Both the position numbers and the translations under genes were made by a program. The notes beneath the pieces were generated by a model. That model ran no database searches. It was not told the origin of the DNA and saw only the letters and a list, made by a program, of their open reading frames with translations. This document shows positions 1-9,252 of a DNA stretch of 64,000 nt, piece after piece. Position 1 is the stretch's first letter. Each line of letters starts with the position of its first letter. The stretch is from assembly GCA_944381615.1 (NCBI GenBank), contig CALWLT010000006.1:62001-126000 (forward strand), in the 5' to 3' direction. The stretch is from an uncultured Lachnospiraceae bacterium (GTDB lineage: Bacteria; Bacillota; Clostridia; Lachnospirales; Lachnospiraceae).

Positions 1-1
1 T

Positions 2-427
2 TACCTCTCATTCGGAAGCATGGACGCGTTGCGGGCGGAACTGTCCGCTCTGGCAGTCGATACATTTTTAAAAAAAATGGAGAGCAGCGGCAGGACGGCC
101 AATTTATACGGGATGCCCTATATTCAAGTTGCGCAGGAAGAAAAAGAGCTGTTTTGCTATCTGTTTATGCGCCAGAATGCTTTTTCAGAGCTTCAGGAAG
201 CGCTTACACCCATTCTCAGCCGCTCCATCTCCCGGCTTATGGAACAATACCATATCGATCGGGAAGAAGCGCACTATTTTCACGATCAGCTGTGGATGCA
301 TGCCCACGGGATCGCATCGATGATTGCCACCGGTTTCTGCGACTGGAATATGGACAAGGTTCAAAAAATGCTTTTGGAGTGCGAACAGTACCTCAGCCGG
401 AAATATGGAGGACAGCATATTTTCTAA
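2..427 (+). CDS. TetR-family transcriptional regulator, 5' end outside window
   Basis: Only the C-terminal ligand-binding part and the end of the DNA-binding domain are present. The first codons read YLSFGSM, which matches the end of the TetR helix-turn-helix region (usually Y-x-F-G-S-K/M), so the gene starts before the window and the first ATG at 20 is not the true start. The rest is all-helical, as in TetR C-terminal domains. It overlaps the following MATE efflux gene by 23 bases, so the two are co-transcribed and this protein probably controls that pump. The ligand cannot be inferred. The family call is fairly safe; the regulatory role is inference from position. Confidence 0.8.
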   Translation, partial: YLSFGSMDALRAELSALAVDTFLKKMESSGRTANLYGMPYIQVAQEEKELFCYLFMRQNAFSELQEALTPILSRSISRLMEQYHIDREEAHYFHDQLWMHAHGIASMIATGFCDWNMDKVQKMLLECEQYLSRKYGGQHIF

Positions 428-1649
428 TAGAGATTTGCAAAACCTGATTTTTCCGCTTTTTGTAGAACAGTTTCTTCTGATGCTGGTGGGAATTGCAGAT
501 ACCTTTATCGTCAGCTTTTCCAGCGAAGCGGATGTGTCCGGCGTATCGCTGGTTAATTCTTTTAATACCGTACTGGTATTCCTGTTTACGGCCCTTTCCT
601 CCGGCGGAGCAGTCATTATCAGCCAGTACACCGGAAACGGCGATGACAAAAAAGCAGAAGAATCGGCCGGCCAGCTTTTGATGATTTCCATCGTGTTTTC
701 CGCCGCTCTGTCCGCCGGGATCCTGATATCCGGCAGCCGGCTCCTTTCTTTGCTGTTTGGAAAAGTGGCCCCCGATGTTATGGAAGCAGGTAAGACATAC
801 CTGATCATAACGGCCTGGTCGCTCCCGGCGCTCGCAGCGTATGACGCCGGGGCGGCCTTATGCCGCAGCGCCGGAAACGCCAGGGCAACCATGTATATCT
901 CAGCGGCTGCAAATATCATAAACATCTTTGGAAACTGTATCGGAGTGTTTGCGCTGGATTCAGGCGCCGCCGGCGTTGCCGTCCCTTCTCTGATTTCCCG
1001 GATGCTTTCGGCCGTTGCCGTAACCGCTTACTGTTTTCGGGAAAAAAACGGCATACACCAGCTGGTAAAAGTTGCGCTGTCCAGTATGGTGGCTTTATTT
1101 GGAACCTATCAAATCGCGGCAAACGGCGTGGCACAGAGCATCTGGTCGCTGGCTTCCATTATGGGGCTTGCGATGGCTCCCGCCTACACGACGGTAATCG
1201 GCCGGTGCATGGGAGCCGGGGACATTGACAGCGCCAATTTTTATTTCAGAAAACTAAACAAAATTGCCCTGCTGCTTTCCATCCTCTGGAACGCTTTTGT
1301 CTTTTTCATTACGCCGCTCATTGTCCGGCATTCCGCCATTTCGCCGGAAGCAAAATCGCTGGTAATCTGGCTCGTCCTGATTCACAATCTTTTCAACGGC
1401 CTCGCATATCCGTTTGCCGGTTCGCTCGGAAACGGGCTGCGGGCAGCGGGCGATGTGAGGTTTACCATGCTGGTCTCCATTTTCCTGACGATCGCCGCCC
1501 GCTTGTTTTTCTCCGTTCTCTTTGGCCTGTGGCTGAACTGGGGAGTCATTGGCATCGCAGCCGGCATGAGCATCGACCTTGTGCTCAGAGGAATCCTCTT
1601 CCTTTGGCGATATCAGTCGCAAAAATGGACGAAATTTCAGGTTATATAA
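405..1649 (+). CDS. MATE-family efflux transporter with internal deletion
   Basis: A multidrug and toxin extrusion transporter, exporting organic cations or drugs by Na+ or H+ antiport across the inner membrane. The start chosen reads MEDSIFSNRDLQNL, the usual MATE N terminus; an upstream in-frame ATG would lie deep inside the regulator gene. The N half (LIFPLFVEQFLLMLVGIADT) and C half are typical. In the middle, the loop after TM6 jumps from REK straight to NGIHQLVKVALSS, where family members normally have about 30 more residues ending in a conserved G-x-P-x-G-L-E-x-G stretch. At 414 residues it is shorter than the usual 440-460. The reading frame is kept. Function may be lost or altered. 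Confidence 0.85.
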   Translation: MEDSIFSNRDLQNLIFPLFVEQFLLMLVGIADTFIVSFSSEADVSGVSLVNSFNTVLVFLFTALSSGGAVIISQYTGNGDDKKAEESAGQLLMISIVFSAALSAGILISGSRLLSLLFGKVAPDVMEAGKTYLIITAWSLPALAAYDAGAALCRSAGNARATMYISAAANIINIFGNCIGVFALDSGAAGVAVPSLISRMLSAVAVTAYCFREKNGIHQLVKVALSSMVALFGTYQIAANGVAQSIWSLASIMGLAMAPAYTTVIGRCMGAGDIDSANFYFRKLNKIALLLSILWNAFVFFITPLIVRHSAISPEAKSLVIWLVLIHNLFNGLAYPFAGSLGNGLRAAGDVRFTMLVSIFLTIAARLFFSVLFGLWLNWGVIGIAAGMSIDLVLRGILFLWRYQSQKWTKFQVI

Positions 1650-1653
1650 GACA

Positions 1654-1697
1654 ACAGAGCAGGCGGGACGCTTCCCCGCCTGCTCTGTTTTTCTTTT
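1654..1697 (+). terminator. Rho-independent terminator after the MATE gene
   Basis: A perfect 14-bp stem (1654-1667 with 1675-1688) with a 7-base loop, followed on the plus strand by a T-rich run (TTTTTCTTTTT). It lies five bases after the efflux gene and separates it from the convergent minus-strand NlpC gene. Confidence 0.92.
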
Positions 1698-1720
1698 TAC
1701 ACACGCTCTGTCTTCAGCGC

Positions 1721-3469
1721 TTAATCTCCCAGCACGTTGACAATCTTGGCCGGCGTGCGGTAGTTCCAGGTCGAAATCTTGATGCCGTCCCTTGCGTTGG
1801 AGGCATGGCATACCTGGCCGTTGCCGATGTAGAGCGCCACATGGTTGATGGTGCCGCCGCTGTTGGTGTAGAACACCAGATCACCCGGACGCATCTCGGA
1901 CGCGCTGATCGAGCGTCCGCAGTTCGCCTGCGAACCGGAGTGATGCGGAAGGCTGACGCCAAAGTGCGACATAACCGACATCGTAAAGCCCGAGCAGTCC
2001 GCACCGTTCGTCAGGCTCGTGCCGCCCCAGACGTAGGGGTTGCCCAGAAACTGCGTCGCGTAATTGGCAATCTGCGTCCTTCGGGACGTCGTGCCCGCGC
2101 TGCCCGGCTGTCCCGATACGCCGCCGGAAGAGCCGCCCGACGAACCGGAAGAACCGGAGGAGCTGCCCGAGGATCCGGACGAACCGCCCGAAGATCCGGA
2201 AGAGCCGCCCGACGAAGCGCTGTCCTCCTCGTCCGCGATGGGCGTAAACTCAATCGCCTCATTCAGCGCGTAGCGCACGTCCACAAATTCCGTCGCCACG
2301 TACGCGCTGGTCGTATCCAGCTCAATCTCCACCCAGCCGTCCTGCTGGCTTAACACGGCGTAGCGCTCGCTGTTGGAAATCTGCGTCCAGATCGGCGCCT
2401 CCGTGCTGGGCTCCGTGCGCGCGTTCAGGCGGTCCGTGGAGACGATCGCCATCAGCTTCGCCTCTTCCAGCGCCTCCTGCTTTGCCGCGTCCCCGGTCAG
2501 GATAAACTCCGAGCTCACATAGCCGGTTACCGGACCGGATTTGATCTTATACCATTTTCCGTCTTCCGTCGTCTCCAGGATCTCGCCCGCCGACTTGCTG
2601 GTCATCATACCGATGATCTGCCCGTCCTCCGACGGCTCCTCCCGGATGTTCAGGTAATTGTTTACATTGGAAATACCAATGTTGTCGTACATATTCAGGA
2701 CCATCGTCCGCAGATCCAGCTTGCGGGCCTCGTTTAACGCATAGCGGATGTCCACATAATCCGCCGAAATATAGCCGCTGCTGATCTGGATCCAGCCGTC
2801 CTGCTGTCCGAGAATCGAATAGCGCTCGTTCTGCAGGACCTGCTCGACCACCTGCGCATCCTCGGACGGCTCGCTGCGCACGTTGAGCGCGTCGGCCGTG
2901 ATGACCGCCATCTCCGTTACCTGCTCATAGGCCTCGGTCCGCGCCGCCTCGCCCGTCAGCACGAATTCCGAGCTGATATAACCCGTGAGATTGCCGGAGG
3001 AAACGAGATACCAGCCCTCCTGGGAATCATCCTGGATCTCGCAGGCGCTCCCGCCCAGAAGCTTTCCGATGATGTCCGCCGTCGTGCTGGGGCTCTCCCG
3101 CATATTGAGGTAGCCGGACACCATGACGAGCCCCAGGTTGGAATAGGAATCCACCACCGCCGCCTTCTCCTGCGCCGCCTCCTGTTCCAGAAGCTCCTCC
3201 GGCGAGAGCGTCGGCTCCGCCTCCGATACGGTTACCAGGGCGGCCGTCGCCTCTTCGCTCTCCTGCGCCCCGCTCTCCTGCGCCATGCGGGCCTTGCCCG
3301 GTCCGGCAAGGCGGCCTCCGCCGGCCAGTCTTGCCGCCAGCACGACCAGCAGCAGGACGATGACCACGCCCCCGCCGATCATGACCCAGCGCATCGGATC
3401 CCGGCCGTCCCGGCGCCTGCGCGCCCGGTTCAGCCGTTCTTTATAGTCTTGCGTCTTTCGTTCCGCCAT
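1721..3469 (-). CDS. Membrane-anchored SH3-repeat NlpC/P60 cell-wall hydrolase (copy 1)
   Basis: A predicted peptidoglycan D,L-endopeptidase acting in the cell wall. After a basic cytoplasmic stretch (RARRRRDGRD) comes one membrane helix at about residues 28-50, then four bacterial SH3 domains (L-N-x-R-x-x-P-S motifs), a Ser/Gly linker (about residues 420-460) and a C-terminal NlpC/P60 domain with catalytic Cys in GADCSGF and His in INHVALYIGNG. The start at MAERKTQ is preferred because GGAG lies nine bases upstream; an ATG eight codons earlier lacks this. It is a tandem paralogue of the next gene, 117 bases away. The long Ser/Gly linker is missing from that copy. Confidence 0.9.
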   Translation of the reverse strand: MAERKTQDYKERLNRARRRRDGRDPMRWVMIGGGVVIVLLLVVLAARLAGGGRLAGPGKARMAQESGAQESEEATAALVTVSEAEPTLSPEELLEQEAAQEKAAVVDSYSNLGLVMVSGYLNMRESPSTTADIIGKLLGGSACEIQDDSQEGWYLVSSGNLTGYISSEFVLTGEAARTEAYEQVTEMAVITADALNVRSEPSEDAQVVEQVLQNERYSILGQQDGWIQISSGYISADYVDIRYALNEARKLDLRTMVLNMYDNIGISNVNNYLNIREEPSEDGQIIGMMTSKSAGEILETTEDGKWYKIKSGPVTGYVSSEFILTGDAAKQEALEEAKLMAIVSTDRLNARTEPSTEAPIWTQISNSERYAVLSQQDGWVEIELDTTSAYVATEFVDVRYALNEAIEFTPIADEEDSASSGGSSGSSGGSSGSSGSSSGSSGSSGGSSGGVSGQPGSAGTTSRRTQIANYATQFLGNPYVWGGTSLTNGADCSGFTMSVMSHFGVSLPHHSGSQANCGRSISASEMRPGDLVFYTNSGGTINHVALYIGNGQVCHASNARDGIKISTWNYRTPAKIVNVLGD

Positions 3470-3586
3470 CTTCTGTCTCTCCATCTTCTGCAAATTCTGA
3501 ATTCATTTCTTCCTATCATAGCACATAATCCGCCAGAATTCGACAGAAAAAACCTTACAATTTGCCTGCCGTCCCTCTGCCGCGGC

Positions 3587-5194
3587 CTAATCGCCCAGCA
3601 GATTGACGATGCGGTACGGATTCCGGTAATTCCATGTGGAGATCTTAATGCCGCTGCGGCGGCTGGCCGCATGGACAATCTGGCCGTTGCCGATATACAT
3701 GGCCACGTGGTTGACCGTCCCGCCGCTGTTGGTATAGAAGATCAGATCGCCCGGACGCATCTGGGACGAATTGACCCGCGTTCCCGTCCGCGCCTGATCC
3801 CGCGATACGCGCGGCAGGGAAATCCCGGCCACATGGCTGTAAACGTAGCGCACAAAGCCCGAGCAGTCCGCGCCCGTGTGCGGATCGTTGCCGCCCCAGA
3901 CATAGGGGTTGCCCACAAACTGTAGCGCATAGTTGACCAGACGGTTGCGCAGGGACTGGTTGCCGTCCAGGGGGCTGAACTTGATGGCCTCCGGAAGCGC
4001 ATAGCGCACATCCACGTAATCCGTAGAGACAAACGCGTTCGACGTATCCAGCTCGATCTCCACCCAGCCGTCCTGCTGGCTGAGCACGGCATAGCGCTCG
4101 TTGTTGGAAATCTGCGTCCAGATCTGCGCGTCCGTCGAGGGCTCCGTGCGCACGTTCAGCCGGTCGGTGGAAACGATCGCCATCAGCTCCGCCACCTCCA
4201 GCGCCTCCTGCCTGGCCGCGTCCCCGGTCAGGATATACTCCGCCTTCACATAACCCGTAACCGGGCCCGACTGAATCTTATACCACTCGCCGTCCTCCGT
4301 CGTCTCCAGGATCTCGCCCGCCGACTTGCTGGTCATCTTGCCGATGATCTCGCCGTCCTCCGACGGCTCGCTGCGCACGTTCAGATAACTGTCCACACTG
4401 GAAATGCCGATGTTGTCATAGAAATTTAAAACCATGGAAATCATGTCCAGCTTGCGGGCCTCATTTAAGGCGTAGCGGACCTCGGCGTAATCCGCCGAGA
4501 TATAGCCGCCGGAGATCGGGATCCAGCCGTCCTTCGTCTCCCCCTCGACCAGATAGCGCTCATTCTGGAGCGCCTGTCCCACCGCCTGCGAATCCGTGCC
4601 GGGCGCTTCGCGGATATTCAGGGAATCCGCCGTCACGATCGCCCGCAGCGCGACCAGATCCTTCGCCGCCTCCCGCGCCTCGTCCCCGGTCAGCACAAAC
4701 TCCGAGCTGATATAGCCCGTCAGCCCGCCCGAGGAAACCTGATACCAGCCCTCCAGCGAGTCATCCAGGATCTCGCAGGCGCTGTCGCCCTGCAGCTTGC
4801 CGATGATATCGGCGCTCGTCGAGGGCTCTTCCCGCATATTCAGATAGCCGGACACCTGCACCAGGCCCAGGTTGGTGTAAGAATCCACGACCGCCTGGCG
4901 GGCCGCCTCCTCCTCGGCCTGGCGGGCCGCTTCCTCGGCTGCCGCCGACGCGGCTGCCGCCTGCGCCGGGTTTTCCTCCGACGCCTGCGTGCCCTCCGGC
5001 GCGCTCCCGGCTGTCCGGCCGCGGACGGCAAAAACGGCTGCGGCCAGAATCGCGATCAGAAGGAGGGCCGCCCCCGCGATCAGAAGATATTTTTTTAACT
5101 CCTGATTCCCCCTGCGCCGTCTTCTGGCCCGGTTCAGTGAATCCAGATAGCCGTCCTTTTTTATCTTGTTTTCGTCTCTTTTAAAATTTATCAT
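3587..5194 (-). CDS. Membrane-anchored SH3-repeat NlpC/P60 cell-wall hydrolase (copy 2)
   Basis: The same architecture as its downstream paralogue: basic N terminus, one membrane helix (about residues 34-57), an Ala/Glu-rich stalk (AAAASAAAEEAARQAEEEAA), four SH3 domains and NlpC/P60. The catalytic Cys is in GADCSGFVRYV and the His in VNHVAMYIGNG. Here only a short linker separates SH3-4 from the catalytic domain. The start MINFKRDENK has GGGGAG seven bases upstream and is preferred over an earlier ATG. An extended -10 promoter and a 5' hairpin lie just upstream. Probable role: peptide cross-link cleavage during growth or division; the substrate is not readable from the sequence. Confidence 0.9.
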   Translation of the reverse strand: MINFKRDENKIKKDGYLDSLNRARRRRRGNQELKKYLLIAGAALLLIAILAAAVFAVRGRTAGSAPEGTQASEENPAQAAAASAAAEEAARQAEEEAARQAVVDSYTNLGLVQVSGYLNMREEPSTSADIIGKLQGDSACEILDDSLEGWYQVSSGGLTGYISSEFVLTGDEAREAAKDLVALRAIVTADSLNIREAPGTDSQAVGQALQNERYLVEGETKDGWIPISGGYISADYAEVRYALNEARKLDMISMVLNFYDNIGISSVDSYLNVRSEPSEDGEIIGKMTSKSAGEILETTEDGEWYKIQSGPVTGYVKAEYILTGDAARQEALEVAELMAIVSTDRLNVRTEPSTDAQIWTQISNNERYAVLSQQDGWVEIELDTSNAFVSTDYVDVRYALPEAIKFSPLDGNQSLRNRLVNYALQFVGNPYVWGGNDPHTGADCSGFVRYVYSHVAGISLPRVSRDQARTGTRVNSSQMRPGDLIFYTNSGGTVNHVAMYIGNGQIVHAASRRSGIKISTWNYRNPYRIVNLLGD

Positions 5195-5216
5195 CCGGTC
5201 ACTCCCCTGTATCCTC

Positions 5217-5275
5217 AAAAAACGGCGCCGGCTGGTCGAAGGCCAGAACGCCCCGAACCGCCGGCACCGTTTTTT
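5217..5275 (-). terminator. GC-rich hairpin with T-run: end of kinase message and 5' end of nlpC2 message
   Basis: Arms 5217-5232 and 5260-5275 pair over 16 positions with one mismatch (AAAAAACGG half and CCGTTTTTT half). Read on the minus strand it ends in TTTTTTGAGG, so it fits an intrinsic terminator for the sensor kinase gene. It also lies almost exactly at the predicted transcription start of the downstream NlpC gene, so that message would begin with this hairpin. It is symmetric enough to work on the plus strand too. Confidence 0.75.
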
Positions 5276-5304
5276 ATTTTAGCATAAACCGCGGAAAAAT
5301 CCAA
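5276..5304 (-). promoter_or_regulatory. Extended -10 promoter for NlpC/P60 copy 2
   Basis: On the minus strand TTGGAT (5299-5304), a 17-base spacer, and TAAAAT (5276-5281) preceded by TGC, giving an extended -10 (TGnTAAAAT). The expected start is near 5269, about 75 bases before the start codon. Confidence 0.65.
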
Positions 5305-5363
5305 CTGCTGTGTCCGACTCAAAAATTAATTTTCTGTGAACAAACGAAACTTTCCTGTAATAT

Positions 5364-6800
5364 TTACGCGTTCCGGCCCCGCATTTTATCCGCGGCGGAC
5401 GGATCCGAATCCGCCACGGGCAGACGCACCAGAAACGTCGTCCCCTTTCCGACCTTGGACTGTACCGTCACGGTCCCGCCGTAAAAGCTCACGATATGCT
5501 TGACGATGGAAAGCCCCAGGCCGGTTCCGCCCTGCTTGCGGCTTCTCCCCTTGTCCACGCGGTAAAAGCGCTCGAAGATCCGCTCCAGGCTGTCCTCCGG
5601 AATCCCGACGCCGTTGTCGCGCACGGACAGAAGCATGTCTTTCTTTTCCTTCCAGACCCGGATCCACACCTGTCCACCCTCGTTGTTATACTTGACGGCG
5701 TTGCTGATCAGATTGTTAAACAGCTCCGTCATCTGCCGCTGATCCGCCTGCACCGTGAAGGCGCCTCCCTCCCGGTGGATTAAGATGCCCCGCGACGCCG
5801 CCTGCCCTTCCAGGCTCAGCACACATTCCTCCAGCAGATCCGCAACGCGGATGGGCACAATATCCGCCTTCGCGCCCCGCGATTCCAGGCGGGAGATCAT
5901 CAGGATGTCGTCCACCAGATTCGTCATGCGCATCGCTTCTTTCTTGATGCGCGAGAGGAAATCACGGGTAATCTCCTCGTTGACCGCCATGCCGCTCTCT
6001 AGAAGCTCCACATACCCGCGGATCGAGGTAATCGGCGTCTTCAGCTCATGCGAGGCGTTGCTGAAAAATTCCTGGCGGATCTGCTTTTCCTTCTCCAGCC
6101 GTTCCAGATAGTCCCGCGTATTGCGGGACATGCGCGTCGTCGTCTCCGCGATCACGTTGATCTCCTCATAGGGACATTTCTCAAAATGGAAATTCGTATA
6201 GTCGCCGTTCATCTTTCCCATCTCCTGGGAGATCTCCGAGAGCGGCCGGGTAATCGACTGGGAAAACCGCTCTGCCTCAATCGAAGAGCCGAGAAACGCG
6301 ACGCCGAAGCTTAACAGAACGGCCGGAACCAGCATCAGAAGATACTCCGTCATCCCGGAGGAAACCTCCGAAAGGCGCAGCACGTACGGCCCTTCCGAGG
6401 AGCGGATCGCCGCGTACATCATCTCCGAGCCCAGCGTGCCGGAGTGGCGGCTGGCATAGCCGTAGCCCTCATTCAGCGCCTCCTGCACCTCCTCGCGTTC
6501 CAGATGGTTTTCCATTTTATCCGTCTCGCCCACATCCGTATCGGCCATGACCTCGCCGTCCGTGCGGATCAGCGTATAGCGGCCGCCGTCGTCCGTTACC
6601 GCCTGCGACAGCCTCTCAAACTGCGCCGCAAAATCCCCTTCGTAATCGAACATCCGATCCACCGACTCCAGGGCAAACTGCATGTCCTCCCGCGTCCGCC
6701 GCAGGAGGATGCTGCTGGTTACCACATAGGCAATAAACGTATTTAAGGCCAGCGCCAAAAATAAAAGCTGGATAAATTTTTTTAAGATGGCTCTGCGCAT
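5364..6800 (-). CDS. Membrane sensor histidine kinase, PhoR-like
   Basis: Two membrane helices (about residues 8-33 and 152-172) flank an extracytoplasmic sensor of about 120 residues. Then come a HAMP-like linker, the HisKA domain with phospho-accepting His251 in SNASHELKTPITS, and a HATPase domain with N box NLISNAVKYN, DNGVGIP and GGTGLGLSIV. It begins seven bases after the response regulator gene. Because the operon starts with a Na/Pi symporter and has a PhoP-type box, a PhoR role (sensing phosphate limitation) is likely. The kinase assignment is certain; the signal is inference. Confidence 0.93.
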   Translation of the reverse strand: MRRAILKKFIQLLFLALALNTFIAYVVTSSILLRRTREDMQFALESVDRMFDYEGDFAAQFERLSQAVTDDGGRYTLIRTDGEVMADTDVGETDKMENHLEREEVQEALNEGYGYASRHSGTLGSEMMYAAIRSSEGPYVLRLSEVSSGMTEYLLMLVPAVLLSFGVAFLGSSIEAERFSQSITRPLSEISQEMGKMNGDYTNFHFEKCPYEEINVIAETTTRMSRNTRDYLERLEKEKQIRQEFFSNASHELKTPITSIRGYVELLESGMAVNEEITRDFLSRIKKEAMRMTNLVDDILMISRLESRGAKADIVPIRVADLLEECVLSLEGQAASRGILIHREGGAFTVQADQRQMTELFNNLISNAVKYNNEGGQVWIRVWKEKKDMLLSVRDNGVGIPEDSLERIFERFYRVDKGRSRKQGGTGLGLSIVKHIVSFYGGTVTVQSKVGKGTTFLVRLPVADSDPSAADKMRGRNA

Positions 6801-6807
6801 CCGTCCG

Positions 6808-7539
6808 TCACTTCCCCGTCTCCCGTTCCTTTAAAAAGCGGTAGCCCACGCCGCGGACCGTCTTGATCTGTCCGCCGGCCTCTCCCAGCTTCTGGCGCAG
6901 CGTCTTGATGTGCATATCAAGCGTGCGCGTCTCGCCGTCGTAGTCATAGCCCCAGATGTGGTCCAGAAGCTCGTCCCTGGTTACCACCCGGTTCATATGT
7001 TCCATCAGATAGCTTAACAGCTCAAATTCCTTGAGCGTCAGATCCGTTTTGCGGCCGCAGGAAACGACCTCCCTCGTCTCTCGGTCGATGCTGACCTCGC
7101 CCGCAGAAAGGCTGAGCGGCTCTTCGCGCACGGTGCCCGCCCGTTTCAGAAGATTCCTGACCCGCGCCGACAGCTCCAGGATCCCGAACGGCTTCGTCAT
7201 GTAATCGTCCGCCCCGTTATCCAGTCCCTGCACAATATCCGTCTCCCGGTCTTTTGCCGTCAGCATCAGCACCGGCGTATCGCGAAACGGCTCCATCTCC
7301 CGGATCTGGCGGATGGCCGTCATGCCGTCCATCCCCGGCAGCATCCAGTCGAACAGGAACATGTCGGGAAGCTCCCGTTTCGCCTCGCGGCCCCGCCTTG
7401 CCAGCCCCTCCAGTTTTTCCAGCGCCTCCTCCGCCGTCTCAAAGCCCTGCGCGCGGTATCCGAAATTTTCCAGCGCCACGCAGATCAGGTTGCGGATGTT
7501 CTCATCGTCCTCTACCACATAAATGCACTGTTTCATCAT
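6808..7539 (-). CDS. OmpR/PhoB-family response regulator
   Basis: A two-component DNA-binding regulator. The receiver has acidic pocket DD at residues 11-12, phospho-acceptor Asp64 in FLFDWMLPG, Thr94 and Lys116. It is followed by an OmpR-type winged helix (TLKEFELLSYLMEH, YRFLKE near the end). The start codon overlaps the stop of the Na/Pi symporter (ATGATGA), so translation is probably coupled. The three-gene order symporter-regulator-kinase and the upstream 11-bp-spaced TTTACA repeats suggest a PhoP-type protein that activates its own operon when phosphate is scarce. Confidence 0.93.
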   Translation of the reverse strand: MMKQCIYVVEDDENIRNLICVALENFGYRAQGFETAEEALEKLEGLARRGREAKRELPDMFLFDWMLPGMDGMTAIRQIREMEPFRDTPVLMLTAKDRETDIVQGLDNGADDYMTKPFGILELSARVRNLLKRAGTVREEPLSLSAGEVSIDRETREVVSCGRKTDLTLKEFELLSYLMEHMNRVVTRDELLDHIWGYDYDGETRTLDMHIKTLRQKLGEAGGQIKTVRGVGYRFLKERETGK

Positions 7540-9206
7540 ATCTCTTCCTTTACATATCCTGCTATGTTTTTGGCATGGTCCGCGATCCTCTCAAACGCCG
7601 AGAGCGCGTCGAGAAAGATCACGCTGCTCTCCAGGCGGCACTCCCCGCGGGAGAGGCGGTCCATATGGCTTTCCCGCATCTCCTCCTCCAGGTTGTCCGC
7701 CCGCTCCTCGAAGCGGACCGCCTGCCTCGCCTTCGTCATCGTGCGCTCCGCCCGCGCGTCGACGGCGCATTCCAGCGCGCCAAGCGACGCCTGCGCCATC
7801 TCCTGCAGATCCGAGACCGCCTGCTGCGAAAACGCATATCCGTTTTCCATCCGCCGCCGCGCCAGATCCGCCAGGCTTTCCGAGTGATCGCCGATGCGCT
7901 CCAGATTGCCGATGGTATAATAGAGATTGTGCACAATCAGGTGCTGCTCGTCGTTCAGCGACAGGTTGTTGACCTTGAGCAGATACTCCGTAAGCCGTTT
8001 CTCCATGCGGTCGATCGTCTCTTCGTTTTCAAAAACCTCCCGGCAGAAATTTTCATTGCCGTCGATCAGGGCCGCCGCGGCGATCTTGGCGTTGGCCAGG
8101 ACCACGCGCCCCATCTTGACCGCCTCATGGCAGACGTTCTCGATGGCGAAGGACGGCGTCTCCAGGATGCGCTCGTCCAGATGGCGCGCCATCTCCGTCT
8201 CCACCGTCTGCGCCAGCGTGGCCTCCTTAAGCTCCTGTTCCCTCTGCGGCACGATCCGGCCGGAAGCCTTTACCAGCAGGCCCGCGAAGGGAAACAGCAG
8301 GATCGTGTTGGTCACGTTAAACACCGTGTGGAAGATGGAGATGCCCACGCTGTCCGCCAGCGCCGCGCCATAAGCCGGGCTGAAGGAAAAGAACACGTAA
8401 AAGAAAGTGCCGAACAGCGCCGCGCCGATCAGGTTAAACAGCAGATGGATCACGGCGGCCCGCTTCGCCGTCCGCCCCGCGCCGATGCAGGACAGAAGCG
8501 CCGTCGCGCAGGTCCCGATGTTCTGGCCCAGCGTGATGAAAATGGCCGCCCGCCAGCTGACCAGGCCGTTGATGGCCAGCATCTGCAAAATCCCCACCGA
8601 AGCCGAGCTGCTCTGGATGACGGCCGTGACCAGAAGGCCCGCGAGCATCCCCAGAAGCGGATTCTGCCCCAGGATGCGAAACGCCTCCGAAAAAAACGGC
8701 GAATCCCGGTACGGCGCGATCGAGCCCGACATCGACGAAAGGCCGATAAACAGGAGGGAAAAGCCGATGAGGATCTGCGCGCCCTCCTTCTTGCGGTGGC
8801 TTTTCGCAAAGAGAGAGAGAAACGCGCCGGCCGCAAACAAAAGCGGCGCAAAAAACTCCGGCTTCAGGATCTCGCCCCACTCGCTCATGGAAACGATCCA
8901 GCTCGTCACCGTCGTGCCGATGTTGGCGCCCATGATGATCCCCGTCGCCTGCAGCAGATCGAGGATCCCGGCGTTCACGAATCCGACCACCATGACCGTG
9001 GTCGCCGAGCTGCTCTGAATGATCGCCGTCACGCCGGCGCCCACCAGCACGCCCAGAAGCCGGTTGGAGGTCAGCATCTCCAGCACGCGCTGCATCCGGT
9101 TTCCGGTAAAACGCTGCAGGCCGTCGGCCATCACGCTCATTCCATAAAGAAACATTCCCAGCCCGCCCGCAAACTGGAAGATGATTCCCAGACTGTCAAT
9201 TCCCAT
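7536..9206 (-). CDS. Na/Pi cotransporter family protein with PhoU-like domain
   Basis: A membrane phosphate symporter of the NptA/YjbB type. Residues 1-320 hold the two inverted Na/Pi repeats, each with the Q-S-S-S-A motif (IIQSSSATTVMVVGF and VIQSSSASVGILQM). The C-terminal 200 residues are a PhoU-like helical domain in the cytoplasm. The start MGIDSLGIIFQ has AGGTGG eight bases upstream; an ATG 16 codons earlier would put the start on top of the promoter. It leads an operon with a two-component system. Such proteins may import or export phosphate; the Pho box here favours uptake or phosphate homeostasis. Confidence 0.9.
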   Translation of the reverse strand: MGIDSLGIIFQFAGGLGMFLYGMSVMADGLQRFTGNRMQRVLEMLTSNRLLGVLVGAGVTAIIQSSSATTVMVVGFVNAGILDLLQATGIIMGANIGTTVTSWIVSMSEWGEILKPEFFAPLLFAAGAFLSLFAKSHRKKEGAQILIGFSLLFIGLSSMSGSIAPYRDSPFFSEAFRILGQNPLLGMLAGLLVTAVIQSSSASVGILQMLAINGLVSWRAAIFITLGQNIGTCATALLSCIGAGRTAKRAAVIHLLFNLIGAALFGTFFYVFFSFSPAYGAALADSVGISIFHTVFNVTNTILLFPFAGLLVKASGRIVPQREQELKEATLAQTVETEMARHLDERILETPSFAIENVCHEAVKMGRVVLANAKIAAAALIDGNENFCREVFENEETIDRMEKRLTEYLLKVNNLSLNDEQHLIVHNLYYTIGNLERIGDHSESLADLARRRMENGYAFSQQAVSDLQEMAQASLGALECAVDARAERTMTKARQAVRFEERADNLEEEMRESHMDRLSRGECRLESSVIFLDALSAFERIADHAKNIAGYVKEEI

Positions 9207-9252
9207 GTAACACCCACCTGTTCTGCCATTTTCTTGATCTGTATTCTGTCTC

